In this document: piece after piece, positions 45,883 through 53,961 of the stretch
Position numbering within the stretch: the stretch's first letter is position 1
How the letters are laid out: each line of letters opens with the position of its first letter
Assembly (NCBI GenBank): GCA_029238935.1
Contig: JAQZBN010000022.1
Location: 1-59,400, forward strand
Source of the DNA: Herbinix sp.
Lineage (GTDB): Bacteria > Bacillota > Clostridia > Lachnospirales > Lachnospiraceae
DNA length: 59,400 nt
Reading direction: 5' to 3'
Made by a program: the position numbers and the translations under genes
The notes under the pieces: model-generated
Databases searched by the model: none
Told to the model about the DNA's origin: nothing
Seen by the model: only the letters and a program-made list of their open reading frames with translations

Positions 45883-48189
45883 CTAACCTCTCCACTCCTG
45901 CAAAATTTCAACTTCAATTTTTTGGTCTTTGATTACCACTACCTGCCCATAGACCAAGATGTTAAGCTCCGTTCCATGCATGGACTGAAAATAAGCTTTT
46001 TCTTTATCTACAGAAACCTGTAGGATATCATTTTGATAATGGATACGGAAAGAATAGCCACCCCATTTCTTCGGAATGGAAGGTGAAAAGCTAAGCTGGT
46101 CACAATCCGAACGCATTCCACCAAATCCGTATACAATGTTCATCCACGCTGCTGCAATAGAAGTGATATGTAGTCCTTCACAGGTATTGCGGTTATAATT
46201 ATCCAGATCCATTCTGGTTGCAAATTCAAAAAATTTATACGCTTCCTCATGTTTTTTAAGTTGCACTGCCAGAATCGAATGTACGGAAGGGGACAGGGAA
46301 CTCTCATGAATACATCTTGGTTCGTAATACTCATAATTATTCCTTACCTGCTCTATCGTAAAGCTACTATTCAGCAAAAGCATCATCATAAGAACATCCG
46401 GTTGTTTGATCATATTATTGCGATAAATCCTGTCATAAGACCAATGATGATAAAGCGGGAAATCCTCCACCGGTATTTTGTCAATATCTATATTGGGTAG
46501 CTTAAAGTAACCCTCATGTTGTTCAAATATCTTATTCTCTTCCTTGTAAGGAATAAACATTTCCTTTGCAATGATACTCCATTTTTGAATTTCTTCATCT
46601 TCAATGTCGTGGCTCTTTAAGAATTCCTGATAAGCTGTTTTCTTCTTTTGCTTCAGCTTGTCTAGAACGTCTAAGGTATATTCCAGTGTAAACTTACCCA
46701 TATAATTGGTATAACAGTTATTGTTGACCATCATCTGGAACTCATCCGGTCCCATAACTCCATAATAACCAAAACTTGATTGATCCTCGCTCCAATCACC
46801 ACGGGTTGCTAGCATCCTGCTTACTTCAATGAGAATTGGCAGACCAGTTTCTAATACAAAGTCATCATCTTTGGTTATCATCGCATAATGCCAGATGCCA
46901 TAGGCTACTGCTGTAGATGCCTGTAACTGCAGGCTTGCATGCTGCCATAAGCTGCAGCACTCCCGACCACTGATGGTTGCGATTGGATAAAATGCTCCCT
47001 TACAATCCAATGCCTTTGCTCTTAACTTTGCTTCATGTAGCGTCAGATAACGAAACTGTAGTAATTGTTTTGCTGCTTCTAAATTATGAAAGATATAGAA
47101 GGGGAGACAATAGGTCTCGGTATCCCAGAAGGTATTACCGCTATAAGCTTCACCGGTTAAGCCCTTCGCTCCAATGACACTACCCTTTTGCGCTCCGTGA
47201 TAGGTTTGATGCATTTGAAAGATGCAATACCGAATCCCTTGTTGATTCAACTCATCTCCATCAATCGCGATATCGGAGCCTTTCCAGGATTCCTCCCACC
47301 ATGCAGTCGTTTCTTCTTTGATCTGTTCATAGGTATATTGAAATAATGATCTTTCTGCTTCCATACATTGAACGTTAAACGTGTCAGAATCACCTTCGTA
47401 ATTATCATTCTTACTCAAGTTACACACTACTCTTTTTAATATAGTAGCCTTCTGCTCTTCAAGCTTAAATGTTAATTGCTTCAATACCTTCTTCTCTTCC
47501 AGAATTCCTACTTCTTTCTCCGGATTCCCCTCGAAGTAACAAGAGGAATAAAGGGATTGATTTGTTGTTAAGGTATCTGCCTGTATACTTAACCATCGAT
47601 CACCGTCATTGGTTCTTGTGATGTTCCAAAGATTTTTACCAACCATATGATGAATTTGTGTAAAATCAAGCCCAGCAGTTACCATGATTTCACCAGAGAA
47701 GTTTAGCGGGGTCATAGAAATCTTCTGCCCCGCCATATGAGCATTCTTCATTGATACAAAACGCTCAAATTCTAATCTTAATTCCCTTCCATCCTTCAAA
47801 ATCCATGTATAGCTTCGATTCAGCATACCTGTTTGCAGATTTAAGGATCGATAAAAATCTTTAAAGTGAGATTGATTTAAATCAACACACTCTCCATCCA
47901 CTTCGATCCTAAGATAGAGCCAGTCAACTGCATTCACAATAAATTCTGTCTTATCTATAATTCCTTTATAACCTGAAGGCGGAATAGGTGATGCCTCATA
48001 GATACCGTTAAAGTAATTACCTATTAGGCTTTTGCCCGTATATCCTTCTTCAAAATATCCTCTGACACCCATGAATTCATTTCCTAAGGAGAAGATGGAT
48101 TCTGAAACCTGAGAATATTCTGGATTAAAATCCTGCTCGATTATATTCCAAGGGTCTGAGATATAATATTTATCTGCTATTTTAGCCAT
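45883..48189 (-). CDS. GH65 alpha-disaccharide phosphorylase (second paralogue)
   Basis: A 768-residue cytosolic enzyme. It has the N-terminal SLGNEFMGVRGYFEEGYTG and NYFNGIYE, typical of maltose/kojibiose/nigerose-type phosphorylases, the barrel motif GNTFWDTETY, and the catalytic acid E483 in GVMGPDEFQMMVNNNCYTN. The acceptor loop (YPIATISGRECCSLWQHASL) differs from the first paralogue, so the two should prefer different disaccharides. The ATG at 48189 is chosen, with GGTAG about 7 bp upstream; an in-frame TTG at 48201 overlaps the AAAGG. It follows the permease gene by 36 bp and is part of the SBP - permease - permease - GH65 - GH65 transcript. Confidence 0.88.
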   Translation of the reverse strand: MAKIADKYYISDPWNIIEQDFNPEYSQVSESIFSLGNEFMGVRGYFEEGYTGKSLIGNYFNGIYEASPIPPSGYKGIIDKTEFIVNAVDWLYLRIEVDGECVDLNQSHFKDFYRSLNLQTGMLNRSYTWILKDGRELRLEFERFVSMKNAHMAGQKISMTPLNFSGEIMVTAGLDFTQIHHMVGKNLWNITRTNDGDRWLSIQADTLTTNQSLYSSCYFEGNPEKEVGILEEKKVLKQLTFKLEEQKATILKRVVCNLSKNDNYEGDSDTFNVQCMEAERSLFQYTYEQIKEETTAWWEESWKGSDIAIDGDELNQQGIRYCIFQMHQTYHGAQKGSVIGAKGLTGEAYSGNTFWDTETYCLPFYIFHNLEAAKQLLQFRYLTLHEAKLRAKALDCKGAFYPIATISGRECCSLWQHASLQLQASTAVAYGIWHYAMITKDDDFVLETGLPILIEVSRMLATRGDWSEDQSSFGYYGVMGPDEFQMMVNNNCYTNYMGKFTLEYTLDVLDKLKQKKKTAYQEFLKSHDIEDEEIQKWSIIAKEMFIPYKEENKIFEQHEGYFKLPNIDIDKIPVEDFPLYHHWSYDRIYRNNMIKQPDVLMMMLLLNSSFTIEQVRNNYEYYEPRCIHESSLSPSVHSILAVQLKKHEEAYKFFEFATRMDLDNYNRNTCEGLHITSIAAAWMNIVYGFGGMRSDCDQLSFSPSIPKKWGGYSFRIHYQNDILQVSVDKEKAYFQSMHGTELNILVYGQVVVIKDQKIEVEILQEWRG

Positions 48190-48225
48190 ATTTTCTACCA
48201 AGCCTTTCTATATCCAGCGAAATTA

Positions 48226-49104
48226 TTACCCCTTTAATGCACCGTTTGCTGCACCTTCTGTAATTTGCTTCTGGAAAATGATAAATAAAATAATTGGTGG
48301 AACAATCGCAAATGCCACTGCTCTTAAAATCTCTACATCGGTAGCATTGGATGTTCTGAAACTAAACAAACGAACCATTACCGTCTCTTTGCCAGAACCA
48401 TTTAATACGAGGAACGGTAAGAGGAAGTCTGACCATGCCGCATTGATTGCAAAGATAACAATAACCATTACAATCGATTTTGATAGTGGCATAATAATTC
48501 GATAGAAAGTTCCAAGGTAGCCGCAGCCATCCAACTTTGATGCTTCAATCAATTCCTTTGGCAAGCCTTCAAAGAATTGCTTAAACAAAATAACAAAGAA
48601 GGCATTGGCTCCCAGTGCTAACCACAATGGAATAAAGGATTGATTTAAATGAATCTTATTAATATTTACAAATAAAGCTACAACACTAGTGGTTGCCGGT
48701 ATCAGTAAACTCCATATAACAAGCCCCAGAACGATTTTATGACCCTTGGGTTTAATGATCGATAAACCGTAAGCCAGTAAGCCGTTAAATATAACTGCAC
48801 TGATGACGCTGCCAGCAACTACAATAAATGAATTTATATAATACTTAAGGAATTTCAAATCATTCCATGTCTTTATAAATACTTGAAAATCCAATTTTTC
48901 AGGGAATATAGTGGGGTTTTTTCTAAACTCTTTAATATTTTTAAAGCTCGCTAAAAATACCCATAGCGGCGGGAAGACTGAGATTACCACGATCATGAAA
49001 CAGATTAAAATAATAATGATGCAAAGTATTCTGGTTCGCATGGATTTGAGATCATAGAAACGAATTGCTCCGTCTTCCTTTTTTCTGTATTTTTCAAAAA
49101 ACAT
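48226..49104 (-). CDS. Sugar ABC transporter permease, MalG type
   Basis: A 292-residue membrane protein with six predicted helices and the EAA loop ELIEASKLDGCGYLGTFYRIIMP. The C-terminus ITEGAANGALKG is typical of MalG-like permeases. A GGAGGGG precedes the ATG. It pairs with the MalF-like protein encoded 12 bp upstream and serves the LacI-controlled sugar regulon. The ATPase is not encoded here. Confidence 0.9.
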   Translation of the reverse strand: MFFEKYRKKEDGAIRFYDLKSMRTRILCIIIILICFMIVVISVFPPLWVFLASFKNIKEFRKNPTIFPEKLDFQVFIKTWNDLKFLKYYINSFIVVAGSVISAVIFNGLLAYGLSIIKPKGHKIVLGLVIWSLLIPATTSVVALFVNINKIHLNQSFIPLWLALGANAFFVILFKQFFEGLPKELIEASKLDGCGYLGTFYRIIMPLSKSIVMVIVIFAINAAWSDFLLPFLVLNGSGKETVMVRLFSFRTSNATDVEILRAVAFAIVPPIILFIIFQKQITEGAANGALKG

Positions 49105-49116
49105 GATAACCCCTCC

Positions 49117-50025
49117 TTACCTTTCTTTTGACTTGGTAAGCTTAAAATACAACCCACTCAAAATCACTAATATAATACATACAATAACCGATAAGGCTGC
49201 TGCCATCGGATAATTATAATCACGGAAAGCGTAATTATATACCAGCAACATAATAGATATACTTGCATTGTTTGGTCCACCATTCTTTAACACCAATGGC
49301 TCATATAAAATTTGGAATACTGCAATAATCTGTAGAATTAACAAGGTCTTACCCAAAGAAAAAATACTCGGTGCTGTAATATTCTTAATTCTCTGTATAA
49401 TTCCGGCACCGTCAATCGTAGCTGCTTCATATAATTCCGGATTGATATTACTGATCGAGGCCATATAAATTAATGCTGTTGCACCGGCACCTCTCCAAGT
49501 CATTGTCAGTACAATAAGCGGAATTGTAAATTTGGGATTATTCAACCATTCCATAGGCATAATCCCGATTTTATCGAGAAGTATATTCAAAACTCCTGTT
49601 TTACCCGGTGTAAAGAAGTACACCCACATCATTACTGTTGCCATACCAGGCATAATATTAGGTAAATATACACCAATTCGGAAAAAACTTTTAAAATGAA
49701 CGGTCTCCGAGATAAACATAGCAATAATGATAGGAACAAAAAAACCAATCAGTAATGACCAGAATATGTACTTAAATGTATTGAACATGGCATCCATAAA
49801 ATCAGGATGTCTGAATACTCTTAAATAGTTATCGAATCCAACAAATTCCTCCAGCCGAATTCCCTTCGCTGTGTATAGGGAGAGTCGTACACTTTCCAAT
49901 AAAGGCTCCCACACAAAAAACGTAAATAAAATGATCGTAGGAAGCATGATACACCATCCGGCGATATCCTTCCTCTGCAACTTGTATTTTTTCTTTGTAT
50001 GCGGGATATGATTACTTTTTGCCAT
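49117..50025 (-). CDS. Sugar ABC transporter permease, MalF type
   Basis: A 302-residue membrane protein with six predicted helices (first IAGWCIMLPTIILFTFFVW) and the EAA loop ELYEAATIDGAGIIQRIKNITAP. Start ATG at 50025 or an in-frame GTG two codons upstream; both are within reach of the GAGGAGGGGAG purine stretch. It lies 103 bp after the binding-protein gene. MalF/UgpA-like. Confidence 0.9.
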   Translation of the reverse strand: MAKSNHIPHTKKKYKLQRKDIAGWCIMLPTIILFTFFVWEPLLESVRLSLYTAKGIRLEEFVGFDNYLRVFRHPDFMDAMFNTFKYIFWSLLIGFFVPIIIAMFISETVHFKSFFRIGVYLPNIMPGMATVMMWVYFFTPGKTGVLNILLDKIGIMPMEWLNNPKFTIPLIVLTMTWRGAGATALIYMASISNINPELYEAATIDGAGIIQRIKNITAPSIFSLGKTLLILQIIAVFQILYEPLVLKNGGPNNASISIMLLVYNYAFRDYNYPMAAALSVIVCIILVILSGLYFKLTKSKER

Positions 50026-50134
50026 GATCACTTATCTCCCCTCCTCAAATATTCATTCTTTTATCACAGAGGATGGGGTAATCTTATTTAAGAAAACCCC
50101 ATCACCCTAATGGCATTGATTCAATTCTATATTT

Positions 50135-51634
50135 TTATTTGTTTACACCTTCATCAAGAAGCTTCTGATAGTTCTCATCTGCTGTCTTCATAAGAGCTGC
50201 AACATCAGCATTCTTATCTGTTACTACTGCTTGTAATACCTTGGTTAACTCAGCATATAATTCCTGTGCTGAACCTGGCTCTTCTAAACGAAGATTGCCT
50301 TCTTTTTTGATTGCATTGAAGTAAGAATCAAATAACTTAGTATCCACGTTACCGAATTCAGCTGTTACAGCAGCTTCTGCATCTAATACATCCTGAGCAA
50401 CCCAGCAAGGGAAACGAGGAATAACAGGAACACCGTTAGCCACTTTGCTTTCTGCATCTGCTCTCATACCTGCAATAGCATCATCGGTAGCAACCGGTGC
50501 TTTACCCATAACTTCGAGGTAATCTAAAGCTGCATTGATTTGTTCTGGTGTTGCATTCTTGGAGAACATATAAGGAGTACCACCGGATAAGGAGAATTGA
50601 TCTCCCTTAGGACCTGCAGGAATAGCAGTCATAGCTAATTTATCAACAGCAAGACCGTTTACCTGTGTCGGTTGGTTAACAGCATCGTTTGCTGCAATGT
50701 ACATAGCAGCTGCACCGGTTCCAAGAGCTACGAAACCGGAACCCCAATCTTCACTGGTTGGGTCTGGAGTAAGAACATCATATTCCCACTTTAAAGATTT
50801 TACATATTCCATTGCTGCAATCGCTTCTGGAGTATCAACGTTAGAAACGAATTTACCATTCTCTTCTAAGGTTAAAGTTGCTCCGAATGCCCATGCAATA
50901 TTACTGAAATGCCAGCCACCGGCACTCTCTTTAGCTAATAAGCAGAAACCTGCTTGACCGGTTGCATCCTTGATTGCTTTCGCTGTCTGAGCAAGTTCTT
51001 CCCAAGTCTTAGGAGCTTTCGGATAACCATTCTCATCCACCAAACCAGCTTCTTCAAATAATTCAACGTTTAGCATTAAGCCTAAAGCATAACCATCACG
51101 AGGAATACCATAAATTCTTCCGTCCTTAGATAACAGTTCACGGATGGAAGGATTAATAATATCTGACCAACCCCTAGCCTGTAACTCATCGGTGATATCA
51201 GCAACAAAACCGCCGTTGATTAACTTCTGAGGTTCTGTATACCATGTTTCAAAGATAACAGGAAGATTTCCTGCTTCTGCCATGGAAATAAAAGTATCAG
51301 TAGCATACTTATAATAAGCAGGAACTACTTCTACGTTCGGGTGTGTCTCGCCAAATGTTGCTACATATCCATTATGTAACTCAATATCTGCAGTTAAAGT
51401 ATCCTCAGGCCAAATTCCTAAAGACAATTGGATCTTCTCTCCTGTTGAATCCTCTTCTGCGTCAGTATCTTCTTCCGCTTCCGGTGTAGTAGTATCTTCT
51501 TCGGAACTTTGCTGCTCTGTATCCGCAGCCGGAGTATCTGTCTGTGTATCTTCCTTCTTACCACATGCCACCATCATACTTACAATCAGTAACAAGCACA
51601 TCAAAAGGCTGACAGGTTTTTTCATTTTTTTCAT
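50135..51634 (-). CDS. ABC sugar-binding lipoprotein
   Basis: A 499-residue lipoprotein. The signal peptide ends in the lipobox MVAC (Cys24), followed by a Thr/Glu/Asp-rich linker (~28-68). The rest is a family-1 sugar-binding protein (IQLSLGIWPEDTLTADIELH, LPVIFETWYTEPQKLINGGFVADI, YGIPRDGYALGLMLNVELFEEAGL, PKTWEELAQTAKAIKDATG). It is the promoter-proximal gene of the LacI-controlled import and phosphorolysis operon. The transcript starts inside operator O1 and the leader holds a second operator. RBS AAAGGGG precedes the ATG. Confidence 0.92.
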   Translation of the reverse strand: MKKMKKPVSLLMCLLLIVSMMVACGKKEDTQTDTPAADTEQQSSEEDTTTPEAEEDTDAEEDSTGEKIQLSLGIWPEDTLTADIELHNGYVATFGETHPNVEVVPAYYKYATDTFISMAEAGNLPVIFETWYTEPQKLINGGFVADITDELQARGWSDIINPSIRELLSKDGRIYGIPRDGYALGLMLNVELFEEAGLVDENGYPKAPKTWEELAQTAKAIKDATGQAGFCLLAKESAGGWHFSNIAWAFGATLTLEENGKFVSNVDTPEAIAAMEYVKSLKWEYDVLTPDPTSEDWGSGFVALGTGAAAMYIAANDAVNQPTQVNGLAVDKLAMTAIPAGPKGDQFSLSGGTPYMFSKNATPEQINAALDYLEVMGKAPVATDDAIAGMRADAESKVANGVPVIPRFPCWVAQDVLDAEAAVTAEFGNVDTKLFDSYFNAIKKEGNLRLEEPGSAQELYAELTKVLQAVVTDKNADVAALMKTADENYQKLLDEGVNK

Positions 51635-51663
51635 AAATTATCCCCTTTCATACAGTTGTATAT

Positions 51664-51679
51664 AGTTTAACGTTAAACT
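51664..51679. promoter_or_regulatory. LacI-type operator O2 in the binding-protein leader
   Basis: AGTTTAACGTTAAACT, a perfect 16-bp palindrome, lies about 40 bp downstream of the predicted transcription start. Its centre is 41 bp from that of O1, close to four helical turns, so both sites face the same side of the DNA. Confidence 0.8.
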
Positions 51680-51704
51680 TGGTAGATTTATAAAAAACGT
51701 ATAT

Positions 51705-51720
51705 GGTTTAACGTTAAACC
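51705..51720. promoter_or_regulatory. LacI-type operator O1 overlapping the transcription start
   Basis: GGTTTAACGTTAAACC, a perfect 16-bp palindrome with the same 14-bp core as O2, directly abuts the -10 box. Repressor bound here would block RNA polymerase. Confidence 0.85.
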
Positions 51721-51721
51721 A

Positions 51722-51750
51722 ATTATAGCATTTGTATATTATAGTGTCAA
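51722..51750 (-). promoter_or_regulatory. Consensus sigma-A promoter of the LacI-controlled import operon
   Basis: Minus-strand TTGACA (51750-51745), 17-bp spacer, TATAAT (51727-51722): a perfect consensus, as expected for a promoter that is held off by a strong repressor. The gap 51751-51838 is T/A-rich with no other feature. Confidence 0.88.
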
Positions 51751-51838
51751 CCTATTTTTACCATTATTGTAATTTTTATTTTTTATGCTAGTACTTTCTT
51801 CTTTTTTTTGTGCATTTTCCTAAATAGTTGTTAACCGC

Positions 51839-52447
51839 TTAATATTTCTCCTGTTCAAGCCAAACATTTTGTCCAACAATATGCTCTTCCACTCCGTCCC
51901 AAACAGCAAAACCTCCCATATGAGCCAGTACTATCTTAGCGTTCTGGTTATCGATCTGTTTTAACATCGTAGCAGCTCGTTTGGCCGAACAGTGGATCGG
52001 ATCAGGCAGTCCAATATCCAGCCCTGCATGGATAACAATAATTAATCCCAATTCTACAGCCGATTGGATCAATCTTACCATCTTAGGATCATCAATAAAC
52101 ATCTCCTGGTAATCCGGATGAAGCTTAATCCCCAAAAGACCGAATTCCTTTATTTCCAGCAGCCTTTCTTTGTAATCATCCATATCAGGATGAATTCCTC
52201 CGAAAGAAATAATACCTTCTTTTCCGGTTATTTGTCGTGCAAATTCATTCACCGCTTTAAACTGGGAAGGCTTTGTGATTACCGGCAAAACTACGGATAG
52301 CGTGATATTGCTTTTGATCATGGAAGCTTTTAAACCGTTTAGTGTCCCATCAGTAAAAGCTTTTATCTTACCCACTGCTTCTAACTTATGAATCGTGTTT
52401 TCCGCTATTTTATCAGGAAATATGTGAGTGTGAAAATCTATAATCAT
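51839..52447 (-). CDS. Amidohydrolase-2-type TIM-barrel protein, C-terminally shortened
   Basis: A 202-residue protein. It has the N-terminal metal motif DFHTHIFPD (H6, H8), FGGIHPD, GIKLHPDYQ, IVIHAGLDIG and IVLAHMGGF, the successive metal ligands of amidohydrolase-related decarboxylases and hydrolases. Members are usually ~260-280 residues and end with a strand carrying the last metal-binding Asp (FGTDxP). Here the protein stops at NVWLEQEKY just before that part, and downstream DNA shows no continuing frame. It is probably inactive or a decaying gene. The ATG at 52447 follows AGAAAGG by 8 bp. It is 38 bp downstream of the cation transporter gene and may be cotranscribed with it. Confidence 0.7.
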   Translation of the reverse strand: MIIDFHTHIFPDKIAENTIHKLEAVGKIKAFTDGTLNGLKASMIKSNITLSVVLPVITKPSQFKAVNEFARQITGKEGIISFGGIHPDMDDYKERLLEIKEFGLLGIKLHPDYQEMFIDDPKMVRLIQSAVELGLIIVIHAGLDIGLPDPIHCSAKRAATMLKQIDNQNAKIVLAHMGGFAVWDGVEEHIVGQNVWLEQEKY

Positions 52448-52485
52448 AAGATTTGCCTTTCTTATCATTCGAATATTGTAGCTCG

Positions 52486-53664
52486 TTAGGCTTCCGCTAC
52501 GAAACTATTTTCCAGTGTGATTACACATTGATAACGGGAATCTCTTTTTCGCACCTCTTCCATTACCTTTAGAAGAAGATTTTGCTCGTCATCTTTGGAA
52601 TAGGAATAGGGTATCACAAGATCAAAGATTAAATTGATCTGATGAGCTCCATTCACCACACGAAAATCATGGATTGTAGCATTGGGTTCAATACTATGAA
52701 TAATTTCTAACACCATATCTCTCTTCTCTATCACCATAGAATCGTTCACTTCAATCGGATCCATATGTATGACCAGAAAGATATCCAATTTCGTCAGGAC
52801 ATCTCGTTCAATCTTATCGATCGTTTCATGAGCAGTTTCAAAATTAATATCATTTGGTACTTCGGCGTGTATTGTCGCCATACGATGAGTCGGTCCATAA
52901 TTGTGTATGATCAGATCATGGCTTCCAACAATACCTTCGTAGCTTTGCACCATTTCTGTAATTTGCTGATACACTTCCCGATCAATTGCTTCTCCCAGCA
53001 GCGGCTCTAATGTTTCTTTCGCTATTTTAAATCCTGCTATCATTACAAAGACAGAGACCACAAGACCCATATATCCATCAATCTTAAGCCCTGTTGCCCA
53101 AGCAATGATAATAGAAAGAATGGTTACTGTAGTCACCATGACATCCCCAAGGGAATCCGTAGCGGTTGCCTTCATTACTGTGGAATTGATGCGATTACCC
53201 AATTTACGGTTAAAAAACATCATCCACACCTTAATCAGCACCGATAATGTTAGAATACCGATTAATATCGGATTAAATTCCACTAACTCTGGATTTAGTA
53301 TTTTTTCAAAGGAAGTCTTAAAGCAGGTAATCCCTACTTGAAATACCAAAAAGGCCACTGCCAGCGCTGCGATGTACTCAAATCTGCCGTGACCGAAGGG
53401 ATGTTCTTTATCTGCTGGTCGATCTGCTAGTTTCACCCCAATAAAACTGATGATTGAGGATGCTGCATCGGATAAATTGTTAAAAGCATCCGTCATAACC
53501 GATATACTATTAATAAAGAAACCAATTATCATTTTAACTATAAAGAGAATTATGTTACATATCATCCCGACAATACCGGACAAAACTCCATAGGAGGTCC
53601 TAACGGTTTGATCCTCTACCTTCTCATGATTTTTAACAAACATACGAACTAATAAATCAGTCAT
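52486..53664 (-). CDS. Cation diffusion facilitator transporter
   Basis: A 392-residue membrane protein. About six helices occupy ~20-215, with the metal-site motifs NSISVMTDAFNNLSDAASS and DKEHPFGHGRFEYIAAL, and a C-terminal cytosolic ferredoxin-like domain (~215-300: SHDLIIHNYGPTHRMATIHAEV). A further ~90-residue extension follows (residues ~300-392), which is longer than in typical 300-residue members. CDF proteins export Zn2+, Fe2+, Mn2+ or similar ions in exchange for protons; the metal is not predictable here. Confidence 0.9.
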   Translation of the reverse strand: MTDLLVRMFVKNHEKVEDQTVRTSYGVLSGIVGMICNIILFIVKMIIGFFINSISVMTDAFNNLSDAASSIISFIGVKLADRPADKEHPFGHGRFEYIAALAVAFLVFQVGITCFKTSFEKILNPELVEFNPILIGILTLSVLIKVWMMFFNRKLGNRINSTVMKATATDSLGDVMVTTVTILSIIIAWATGLKIDGYMGLVVSVFVMIAGFKIAKETLEPLLGEAIDREVYQQITEMVQSYEGIVGSHDLIIHNYGPTHRMATIHAEVPNDINFETAHETIDKIERDVLTKLDIFLVIHMDPIEVNDSMVIEKRDMVLEIIHSIEPNATIHDFRVVNGAHQINLIFDLVIPYSYSKDDEQNLLLKVMEEVRKRDSRYQCVITLENSFVAEA

Positions 53665-53961
53665 TCTATTCCTTCCTTTTCATATAATAATTTATAACAG
53701 GTTATTGTAGGTCGTCCTATTTTATAGTAAAATGTACAAGGTTATTAATCCTAAATCGCAAAAATAGTTTAGAAGTAATACAGGAGTACCTCTTTCCTTA
53801 TTTTTCATTTGGGAAATATAGGTATTTCAAAGGTGTACACTTATTGTAACATATCAGGTTTAAAAATCAAGTTTCTGTATACAATTAAACTTCCATAATA
53901 TATTATAGAAGAACATGTACATACTGACCTGAATGTTATTATCAAGACTTGGAGTAATTGT

